The position numbers and the translations under genes were made by a program. Below are positions 1-5,114 of a stretch of DNA of 5,722 bases, piece by piece (the stretch's first letter is position 1; every line of letters begins with the position of its first letter). Below the pieces are notes generated by a model that was given only the letters and a program-made list of their open reading frames with translations, made no database searches and was not told the origin of the DNA. This DNA comes from Eubacterium sp. (GTDB lineage Bacteria > Bacillota > Clostridia > Lachnospirales > Lachnospiraceae), in NCBI GenBank assembly GCA_021442545.1, contig JABUSX010000028.1, positions 1-5,722 of the forward strand, read 5' to 3'.

Positions 1-599
1 TCGAGAATTTCAAACATATTGTCCGCATACTGGCCGGTTGCCATATCGACGACATTCCAGCTGGAAGCTTCCGTAAGCTCGCAGACAAAATTGTCGGTCA
101 GGACGAAGCGGATATAGTCTTTTACGCTTCCGACGTGAGCGGCTTTTGCAAGGATTTCCGGATGATGATCCTTGAACCAGGAAACGATCAGACTGACCTG
201 GCCGGACCAGAGCAGCTTGCGGTTCTGCGGGAAAAGGCGGTCAAAGGTGCCGTCGGCATCCCATTTCTTCACATAATCCTTGGCGCGGGCATCGCTGCTC
301 ATGATGCCGTTCCATATGGGGTTTCCGTCCTTATCAACGAAGTAGGCACCGTTCCCCTGGCCCGTCATGCCGACGGCAAGGATCTCTTTTCCGTCGGTGA
401 TCCCGGCGCTGGAAATGGCATTTCTTACGGCGAGCAGAGTTTTCTCTCTTACCTCATCCATGCTGCGTTCCGTCATGCCGTGATCCGGACAGAGGACCTG
501 CAGCTTTTCCGAGCCGACGGAAATCTCTTTTCCGGCCAGATCATATACAGCTGCCTTTACGACCGTACCGCCGATATCGATACCCATTAAATAAGACAT
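1..599 (-). CDS. FGGY-family carbohydrate kinase, L-xylulose kinase-like (partial, C-terminus outside the window)
   Basis: ATP-dependent cytoplasmic sugar kinase that would phosphorylate a ketopentose or similar sugar. Only the first 199 codons are inside the window; family members are about 500 residues. The ATG at 599-597 is preceded by AGGAGG (611-606) with 6-nt spacing. The N-terminus has the FGGY phosphate-binding signature GIDIGGT at residues 6-12. GMTGQGNG (77-84) and SSDARA (101-106) match the sugar-binding half. From memory, TERSMDE, FVDKDGNP and the LLWSGQVSL stretch resemble E. coli L-xylulose kinase (LyxK/YiaP) more than D-xylulokinase or glycerol kinase. The ATPase domain and catalytic Asp are off the edge, so activity cannot be judged. 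It appears to have its own promoter, separated by a terminator from the other kinase upstream. FGGY kinase is near certain; the substrate (L-xylulose, or another ketose such as erythritol-type polyols) is inference. Confidence 0.93.
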   Translation of the reverse strand, partial: MSYLMGIDIGGTVVKAAVYDLAGKEISVGSEKLQVLCPDHGMTERSMDEVREKTLLAVRNAISSAGITDGKEILAVGMTGQGNGAYFVDKDGNPIWNGIMSSDARAKDYVKKWDADGTFDRLFPQNRKLLWSGQVSLIVSWFKDHHPEILAKAAHVGSVKDYIRFVLTDNFVCELTEASSWNVVDMATGQYADNMFEIL

Positions 600-611
600 A
601 GAGAACCTCCT

Positions 612-736
612 GAAGAAGATAGAATACAGGGATAGACATGTGAATACAGAAACCCTTCCGCAGACCGGACCGCCCGGATGACGGGATCCTTTTGATTCGG
701 CGGTTCGTGTCCGTACTGCTTTCAGGTCATTTTCAC
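612..736 (-). other. GC-rich untranslated leader of the LyxK-like kinase gene
   Basis: If the promoter at 763-737 is used, about 120-130 nt of leader precede the ATG at 599. The stretch is GC-rich in its middle and holds only short self-complementary pieces, for example CCCG at 673-676 with CGGG at 682-685 and GGAT at 676-679 with ATCC at 686-689. I recognise no riboswitch class, no small ORF with a good ribosome site, and no convincing attenuator. Confidence refers to its being a transcribed leader, not to any control function. Confidence 0.35.
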
Positions 737-763
737 ATTATCATACTGCATCATAATCGTCAA
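737..763 (-). promoter_or_regulatory. Candidate sigma70/sigmaA promoter for the LyxK-like kinase
   Basis: On the minus strand a -35 box TTGACG (763-758) is followed either by GATAAT (742-737) with a 15-bp spacer or by TAATGT (740-735) with a 17-bp spacer. The first has the better -10 but a short spacer; the second has an ideal spacer but a weak -10. The upstream flank is a run of A/T tracts in 10-bp phase, as expected for an UP element or curved DNA that helps polymerase. A terminator lies further upstream, so this gene needs its own start site. No operator or clear cre (CcpA) site was found by eye. Confidence 0.5.
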
Positions 764-770
764 TTTAACG

Positions 771-840
771 AGCAAAAATAGCTAAAAATAGATAAAAATG
801 GAGAAAAATGATATAAAATGATTTGAAATGATATAGATAC
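771..840. repeat. Phased A-tracts with 10-bp period (probable curved DNA)
   Basis: Seven consecutive 10-base blocks share a pattern close to GATAAAAATG: agcaaaaata, gctaaaaata, gataaaaatg, gagaaaaatg, atataaaatg, atttgaaatg, atatagatac. Runs of four or five A recur at 774, 784, 794, 804 and 815. Such spacing is near the DNA helical repeat and is known to give intrinsic bending. The block ends 7 bp upstream of the candidate -35 box of the kinase gene, which suggests a promoter-enhancing role. The last two blocks are degenerate. Confidence 0.7.
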
Positions 841-912
841 GAATAAATATGGTTCTTTTCTAAGCCTGTGGGGTTTGCGGATTTTCGGAACAAAGACGGA
901 GATCGCTGTTTA

Positions 913-960
913 TCCCCTGTATAACAACAAAATCCCCTGTATAACAACAAAACCCCCTGT
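913..960 (-). repeat. 20-bp tandem direct repeat, 2.4 copies, built from a terminator 3' arm plus T-tract
   Basis: On the plus strand tcccctgtataacaacaaaa occurs exactly at 913-932 and 933-952, followed by a partial third copy ccccctgt (953-960). Read on the transcribed minus strand, each unit is a terminator stem arm (ACAGGGG) followed by a T-rich tail (TTTTGTTGTTAT). The first minus-strand arm belongs to the hairpin at 953-1005; the other copies lie downstream of it. The two full copies are identical in this phase, which suggests recent duplication. Confidence 0.85.
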
Positions 961-1005
961 TTTTCACCTGACCGCAGCAGTCTGCGAAAGGCGGAAAACA
1001 GGGGG
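941..1005 (-). terminator. Factor-independent terminator after the isomerase-associated FGGY kinase
   Basis: On the minus strand CCCCCTGTTTT (1005-995) pairs perfectly with AAAACAGGGGG (963-953), an 11-bp stem. The loop contains a second hairpin, CGCAG/CTGCG with a 4-nt loop (986-973). The 3' arm runs straight into TTTTGTTGTT (952-943). It starts 17 nt after the kinase stop codon at 1023, so it should end the isomerase-kinase transcript and insulate the next kinase. Confidence 0.85.
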
Positions 1006-1022
1006 ATCATCGAGTCGTACTG

Positions 1023-2570
1023 TTATCTGAATTTTCTGGAAAGCTCGTGGTTCACCCCGGAGAGTGCATCCTGCAGCTTAACATAGACATCGTTGTAGCA
1101 TTCGTCATACAGCTTGTGTGCTTCTTCGTTGGGCTCATAGACTTTTACATTTCTGCGTACGGCATTCACGGCCTCGTATTCATCTTTGTAAATACCTGCA
1201 CCAATGCCGGCAGTCATGGCGGCGCCCAGAGGCGTAGCTTCGTCTATTTCCGGAACCTCAAGACGGCAGCCGGTCACGTCGGCCTTATTCTGCACCCAGA
1301 AACTGTTGTTTACAGCTCCTCCTGTGGTGACGATGCGCTGCGGATTGCCCAGCTTGTATTTGTTGAAGGTATCCATCATCAGTCTGAACTGATAGTCGAG
1401 GCCTTCAAATACGCTGCGGATCATGTCCTGTTTCGTTACGGGGTTGTGCAGTCCCACGAACGCACCCATGGAATTCGGGTCGAAGTGAGGCGCACATGCC
1501 CCGGAAAAGTGGGGCAGGAACATGCAGCCGCTGCTGCCGGCGGAGGATTTTTCGCACGCATCGGAGATAAGAGACCAGATATTCTTACCCTGTGAGTCCG
1601 CGATGATGCGTTCTTCTCCGCAAAGCTGTTTCCGCATCCATTCCGTCATGTCACCGCTGATCGTGCTTCCGACGTAGCAGCATCTGTCCGGCGCCACGTG
1701 GCCCTCGAGATAATACCCGCTTCTGTACAGATCGTCCGTAATTTCCGTGCTGTCTGTTGAAAGCACGAGCATTTCCCAGGTTCCGGTTATATCAAGGAGC
1801 GTAGACGGATCGATCGCACCCGTCGCCAGGGCGGCACAGATATAATCGTGCCCTCCGAGGACGACCTTCGTTTTCGGCGAGAGACCTGTTTCTTCTGCGG
1901 TTTCCGGCAGTACGTTTCCCAGTATGCGTCCGGAACGATAAGCTTCCGGGAAAATGGAACGGGGAATACCTGCTTTTTCTATCAGATCATCGAACCAGCT
2001 GTGTGTCCTCTGATCAAACACAGAGGTAGTGGTTGCCATGGAATAGTCCGTAGCCCGTTCGCCGCAGAGTCTGAAGTTGACATAGTCTTCAATTAAAAGC
2101 CATTTGTCAGTCTTCTCCAGTACGTCCGGTCTGTTTTCCTTCATCCAGATCATGCGGTAGATGCTGTCGATGGCCTGAGGCGTTTTGCCCGTACGTTTAA
2201 ACAGATACTCTGTGCCCATTCTCTGTGAGAATTCTTCAAACTGCGGAATGGTACGCGGACAATGCCAGGATATCATAGGATAAAGCGGCGCGCCGTCATT
2301 TCCGATCGGCAGGCCGTCCATTCCGAAACCTGTTACGGCCAGAGCCTTGATATCCTCTGCATTTTCAACAGCCGAAACTGCTTCGCGCACGGCAGCTGTT
2401 ACGCTGTTCCATATCTGCTGGGGTTCCCATACGCACCAGGTAGGCTGCGATTTATTGTCATAAGTCAGCGGTGTCGGACGGGATCCCGAGGATACGGCAT
2501 TTCCGAGCTCGTCATATACAATAGCTTTAATGCTTGTGGAACCTAAATCAATACCCATCAGGTAAGCCAT
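1023..2570 (-). CDS. FGGY-family carbohydrate kinase, paired with an L-fucose isomerase-like protein
   Basis: Complete 515-residue cytoplasmic kinase, a usual length for the FGGY family; it would phosphorylate the ketose made by the isomerase encoded just upstream, using ATP. The N-terminal domain starts with the phosphate-binding motif GIDLGSTSIKA (residues 6-16). The likely catalytic base is Asp242 in GGHDYICAAL (239-248). TGTWE at 262-266 and TTGGAVNNSFWVQ (415-427) are the expected ATPase-domain motifs, and EATPLGAAM (444-452) is the usual late motif. All key elements are intact. The ATG at 2570-2568 follows a GGGGG ribosome site. It lies 66 bp after the isomerase stop with no terminator between, so the two are probably co-transcribed. 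Its first residues closely echo those of the second kinase (MSYLMGID versus MAYLMGID), but motifs differ further on. Candidate substrates are L-fuculose, L-ribulose, D-ribulose or L-xylulose; sequence alone does not decide. Confidence 0.93.
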   Translation of the reverse strand: MAYLMGIDLGSTSIKAIVYDELGNAVSSGSRPTPLTYDNKSQPTWCVWEPQQIWNSVTAAVREAVSAVENAEDIKALAVTGFGMDGLPIGNDGAPLYPMISWHCPRTIPQFEEFSQRMGTEYLFKRTGKTPQAIDSIYRMIWMKENRPDVLEKTDKWLLIEDYVNFRLCGERATDYSMATTTSVFDQRTHSWFDDLIEKAGIPRSIFPEAYRSGRILGNVLPETAEETGLSPKTKVVLGGHDYICAALATGAIDPSTLLDITGTWEMLVLSTDSTEITDDLYRSGYYLEGHVAPDRCCYVGSTISGDMTEWMRKQLCGEERIIADSQGKNIWSLISDACEKSSAGSSGCMFLPHFSGACAPHFDPNSMGAFVGLHNPVTKQDMIRSVFEGLDYQFRLMMDTFNKYKLGNPQRIVTTGGAVNNSFWVQNKADVTGCRLEVPEIDEATPLGAAMTAGIGAGIYKDEYEAVNAVRRNVKVYEPNEEAHKLYDECYNDVYVKLQDALSGVNHELSRKFR

Positions 2571-2578
2571 AGTACAAA

Positions 2579-2583
2579 CCCCC
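2579..2583 (-). promoter_or_regulatory. Unusual GGGGG ribosome binding site of the complete FGGY kinase
   Basis: The minus strand reads AAAGGAAACGGGGGTTTGTACT before the ATG at 2570. GGGGG (2583-2579), 8 nt from the start, can pair with the CCUCC of 16S rRNA using one G-U wobble. The other two complete genes here have AGGAGG or AAAGGAG. A short TTTCC/GGAAA hairpin (2585-2600) sits right beside it. Translation may be weaker than that of the isomerase. Confidence 0.5.
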
Positions 2584-2636
2584 GTTTCCTTTGCTGGAAA
2601 GTATCGTATCTGAACCGAAAACAGCAGATCCGGTCA

Positions 2637-4058
2637 TTAATAATTAATTTTCGGAATATCCACATCTTCCTGAACAACGCTCAGACCGTACATTCTGCTG
2701 AAGTTCAGGAGATCTCTGCGGTAGTCGCCGTAGAATGTGACCTTATGCCAGCTGAATATATCGGAATCCCAGTTGTCAAGCAGACGCTGGGCATCTGTTA
2801 CCTCGGCGGCAAGCTTTGTACGGCATCCCTTTTCTTCGGTGACGTTTCCGACGGCCTTGCCGGTATGCAGAGCCATGGCGTGGTTTGCAATATCGATCTT
2901 GACGGTCGTCACGGTTTCGTTGACCGGCATGATCGACTGAATGGACGTGCTGTTGTGGTCTTCCGCATGGCTGCGCAGGAAATACGGCTGTTTCGGGCTG
3001 TTGTCGCCATACCAGCGGGTAGCGGCGGCACAGTGGGCATAGATGATCTGATTGCTGGCGGTATCGATAACCGGGTCAGATACAAACGAAGCCTGTCCGG
3101 TCATGAACTTAACGAGAAGCTGGGTGAGAGTGGAATCGATATCCGACTCGCATGTTCCGATCAGACCTTCGTCAAGCATCTTGGAATGGCTCATGCACGG
3201 ATATACGGAAAGCTCTGTCGTGTAGAACATCATGATGCAGTCAACGCTGACGGCATCCGCCTGTTCTTCATCCACGCATTTTTTGAGACCGAGATACATC
3301 TTTGCAGACTGGACAACATCATCTCTGGAGGGCTCGACAACCTTCTCCGCACCTTTGATCCATTCATCGGCAAGCTTCTCAGCCTCGTCCAGAGGTGCCT
3401 CGTCAAGCAGCTTTTCAAGATCGGCTTTTGTTTTCAGAACAACTTCCACGCCGAAATTCTTTTTGAGTTTGTCCAGTTTATCCTTCAGGCCGTCCGGACC
3501 TGCAAGATAACGTTTCCACGTGCTTCCCGTGCCGAGTGCCTCTTTAAGGAACGCTTCCGTCTTGTCGGAAAGAGGCTCAAAGTTCTTGAACAGAACGATC
3601 TTCGCGTTTTCAAGCTGTTTTTTCACATGGATAAGACGAACGGCTCTGACAACATCATTGAAATCGGAAGAGGCCACTACGGCGATCGGAAGATTGTCCT
3701 TTTTAATTCTGGTGTTAAACCGGATCAGGTCGCCGGAACCGGCATAAAGTTCATCAACGATGACGCCGGGCTGTCCGAGTTTCAGAAACTCGTTTGCCAC
3801 ACCGACACCATGGGTCGCATTGAAAAGTACAACACCGTCGTATTCATTATTATCCGCAAAGCCGGCGATGGCTTCGTCGGGGCTGGTGTAAAATGCCACC
3901 GTAAAATCACAGTTCGGGAGACTCTCTGAAAGCTGGCGTTCATACCGTTCCATCAGCCCCTCGTGGTCAAAGTCAATATGCGGCCATCCGGGATATCCCT
4001 TTTTTCTGCTGCAGCATACAAGTTTGATCTTACTGCGAACTTCTTTTGCTTTACTCAT
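2637..4058 (-). CDS. L-fucose/L-arabinose isomerase family protein (sugar aldose-ketose isomerase)
   Basis: Complete 473-residue cytoplasmic enzyme expected to interconvert an aldose and a ketose with a divalent metal, probably Mn2+. It is shorter than E. coli FucI (about 590) and resembles the compact members of the FucI/AraA superfamily. The N-terminal half looks like alternating Rossmann-type segments (IKLVCCS at 11-17, YDGVVLFNATHG at 73-84, PIAVVASSD at 124-132). The C-terminal half holds the likely metal ligands: Glu304 in GTCESDIDS, Asp328 in VSDPVID at the 24-residue spacing I recall for FucI Glu337/Asp361, and His438 in SWHKVTFYGD. The ATG at 4058-4056 has AGGAGG (4071-4066) at 7-nt spacing. 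The FGGY kinase follows after 66 bp, matching an isomerase-kinase pair. Family assignment is solid; substrate (L-fucose, D- or L-arabinose, L-lyxose or other) is unknown. A long open frame lies antisense to it but has no support as a gene. Confidence 0.9.
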   Translation of the reverse strand: MSKAKEVRSKIKLVCCSRKKGYPGWPHIDFDHEGLMERYERQLSESLPNCDFTVAFYTSPDEAIAGFADNNEYDGVVLFNATHGVGVANEFLKLGQPGVIVDELYAGSGDLIRFNTRIKKDNLPIAVVASSDFNDVVRAVRLIHVKKQLENAKIVLFKNFEPLSDKTEAFLKEALGTGSTWKRYLAGPDGLKDKLDKLKKNFGVEVVLKTKADLEKLLDEAPLDEAEKLADEWIKGAEKVVEPSRDDVVQSAKMYLGLKKCVDEEQADAVSVDCIMMFYTTELSVYPCMSHSKMLDEGLIGTCESDIDSTLTQLLVKFMTGQASFVSDPVIDTASNQIIYAHCAAATRWYGDNSPKQPYFLRSHAEDHNSTSIQSIMPVNETVTTVKIDIANHAMALHTGKAVGNVTEEKGCRTKLAAEVTDAQRLLDNWDSDIFSWHKVTFYGDYRRDLLNFSRMYGLSVVQEDVDIPKINY

Positions 4059-4080
4059 GATAAGTCCTCCTGAAATTCAA

Positions 4081-4110
4081 TTTATAGAGTAATTAGATTC
4101 AGATTCTGAA
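4081..4110 (-). promoter_or_regulatory. Candidate promoter of the isomerase-kinase operon with overlapping palindrome
   Basis: On the minus strand TTCAGA (4110-4105, 4/6 to the -35 consensus) is followed after 18 bp by TATAAA (4086-4081, 5/6 to the -10 consensus). The -35 lies within a 6-1-6 inverted repeat TTCAGATTCTGAA (4098-4110), a possible repressor site. The position, between an upstream terminator and the isomerase start, is sensible. The predicted start near 4074 leaves only about 16 nt of leader, just enough to include the AGGAGG site, so another promoter higher up in 4111-4200 is possible. Confidence 0.35.
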
Positions 4111-4200
4111 GAACCGGCAGGAATTACGAAATAATAATACGTAAAGCCCCGGAAAAGAATCCGGTTTTCAAAACAATGTACTCAAACAAAAATGTTTCCT

Positions 4201-4236
4201 GAAAAAGGAGTATCTCCCGTAAGGGGAAACACTCCT
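4201..4236 (-). terminator. Factor-independent terminator after the class II aldolase gene
   Basis: On the minus strand AGGAGT (4236-4231) pairs with ACTCCT (4211-4206). An inner CCC/GGG stem (4225-4223 with 4218-4216) sits across a small internal loop. The 3' arm is followed at once by T residues, giving ACTCCTTTTTC down to 4201. It begins 28 nt past the aldolase stop and would separate that gene from the isomerase-kinase pair. The internal loop makes it weaker than the terminator at 941-1005. Confidence 0.7.
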
Positions 4237-4264
4237 GTGAGATTTAAAACCATATCCGGCCGGA

Positions 4265-4903
4265 TTATTTCTGACCGACCCGTTTAAAGATTTCGGCACA
4301 TTCGTCGTTCTGCTCTTTGGTAAGCAGAGCCGGTTCTTTAACGGCGGCAGCGGCCAGATAAGTCTGCGCGGAAATTTCCAGGTAAACGGCTGCATAAAGA
4401 GCCTGATGCAGATCTTCGCCGACGGCGATGACGCCGTGGTGTTTCAGGATAACGGCAAGGCGTTCGCCGATGTAGTCAACGGTAAGTTCGCCCATGGAAA
4501 GGTTTCCCGGAGGTGCATAAGGAGCAACATTAACGGCACCGAGAGTCGTGTTTGCCAGCGTCGTAAGGCAGGCAGGAAGTTCATCCGAGATCAGACCGAC
4601 AGCGGTGGCATAGGGCTGATGTGTATGAAGGATCGCGTTTACGTTCGGCATGTTGTCATAGATATGGAACAGGGCCGGCGTATCGACAGATGTTCTGCGG
4701 GTACCTTCGATGATGTTTTTGTCCTTGTCGAAGACAATGAAATCATCGGTGGTCATGTCCTCGTAGTTCATGCCGGAGGCGGTGATGATGATGTCTCCGT
4801 TCGGCATACGGACACTGACGTTTCCGCCTGCAAGCGTGATCAGGTTGTTCCGCTTCATTTCGAGAGCCGCATCGAGCATCTCCTGTTTTATTGCTTCATA
4901 CAT
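4265..4903 (-). CDS. Class II aldolase/adducin-family protein: L-fuculose-phosphate aldolase or L-ribulose-5-phosphate 4-epimerase type
   Basis: Complete 212-residue zinc-dependent enzyme acting on a ketose phosphate, either cleaving it to dihydroxyacetone phosphate plus an aldehyde or inverting C4. Length fits the FucA/AraD family (about 215-230). GGNVSVR (26-32) and ASGMNYE (42-48) form the phosphate-binding region; His93 and His95 in LHTHQPYAT and His155 in KHHGVIAVG are the metal ligands. The acidic residue is Asp74 in SVDTP, as in AraD-type epimerases, whereas FucA has Glu. The C-terminal half (APYAPPG, KHHGVIAVGEDLHQAL, AQTYLAAA) looks more FucA-like. I chose the ATG at 4903-4901 because AAAGGAG lies 9 nt upstream; an in-frame TTG seven codons earlier overlaps that site and is unlikely. 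The 3-epimerase neighbour favours the 4-epimerase role, but both remain open. Confidence 0.9.
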   Translation of the reverse strand: MYEAIKQEMLDAALEMKRNNLITLAGGNVSVRMPNGDIIITASGMNYEDMTTDDFIVFDKDKNIIEGTRRTSVDTPALFHIYDNMPNVNAILHTHQPYATAVGLISDELPACLTTLANTTLGAVNVAPYAPPGNLSMGELTVDYIGERLAVILKHHGVIAVGEDLHQALYAAVYLEISAQTYLAAAAVKEPALLTKEQNDECAEIFKRVGQK

Positions 4904-4912
4904 AGTTAGCTG

Positions 4913-4919
4913 CTCCTTT
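4913..4919 (-). promoter_or_regulatory. Ribosome binding site that sets the aldolase start
   Basis: AAAGGAG (4919-4913 on the minus strand) lies 9 nt before the ATG at 4903. The alternative in-frame TTG at 4924-4922 would place this site inside the coding region and has no comparable site of its own, so the ATG is preferred. Confidence 0.75.
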
Positions 4920-5010
4920 CGCAATAACTGTTTTATAAGAACCGATTAATAAAGAACCTTTCTGTGGTAATCGTCTGCAGGATCAATGGAGGAATCTTTC
5001 AAAAATTCCA

Positions 5011-5114
5011 CGTACGTGGTTTTTATACGTGATTTTCATATGTAGTCTTCGTACGTGGTTTTCGTACGTGGTTTTCATATGTGGTTTTTATACGTGGTTT
5101 TCGTGTGCGGTTTT
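5011..5114. repeat. Eight tandem copies of a 13-bp unit, consensus CGTACGTGGTTTT
   Basis: Units start at 5011, 5024, 5037, 5050, 5063, 5076, 5089 and 5102 with no insertions or deletions: cgtacgtggtttt, tatacgtgatttt, catatgtagtctt, cgtacgtggtttt twice, catatgtggtttt, tatacgtggtttt, cgtgtgcggtttt. All 14 differences from the consensus are transitions (C/T or G/A). The last unit overlaps the first two bases of the epimerase stop codon (5113-5115), so on the transcript the array starts exactly at the end of the reading frame. The other end, at 5008-5019, forms the perfect palindrome CCACGTACGTGG. The array fills about half of the 209-bp gap before the aldolase. Its function is unknown; slippage-generated DNA, a protein-binding array or a 3'-end RNA element are possible. 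There are no spacers, so it is not a CRISPR. Confidence 0.92.

Noticed and set aside
135..590. 151-codon open frame on the plus strand
   Set aside because: Antisense to the LyxK-like kinase, which has an AGGAGG site and clear FGGY motifs.
600..736. Riboswitch or cre site in the kinase leader
   Set aside because: I found no known riboswitch core and no convincing match to the CcpA cre consensus by eye.
765..1010. 81-codon open frame on the minus strand between the two kinases
   Set aside because: It runs through the terminator, the 20-bp repeats and the phased A-tracts. The product is low-complexity, its start codon sits at the edge of the terminator stem, and no ribosome site precedes it.
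1047..1595. 182-codon open frame on the plus strand
   Set aside because: Antisense to the conserved C-terminal half of the FGGY kinase; no family motif and no good ribosome site.
2745..3929. 394-codon open frame on the plus strand
   Set aside because: It lies wholly antisense to the isomerase, whose motifs and ribosome site are clear. The translation shows no recognisable domain; it is a shadow of the opposite strand's codon bias.
4149..4164. CCGGA/TCCGG hairpin followed by TTTT on the plus strand
   Set aside because: The stem is only 5 bp and there is no plus-strand gene to terminate. On the minus strand it lacks a T-tract.
4406..4909. 167-codon open frame on the plus strand
   Set aside because: Antisense to the class II aldolase gene and without recognisable motifs.
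4932..4937. TATAAA as a -10 box for the aldolase gene
   Set aside because: No -35 match lies 15-19 bp upstream on the minus strand and there is no extended -10 motif; the gene may be transcribed from the epimerase promoter.
5011..5114. Possible CRISPR array
   Set aside because: The units are 13 bp and directly adjacent with no spacers, and no cas gene is present.
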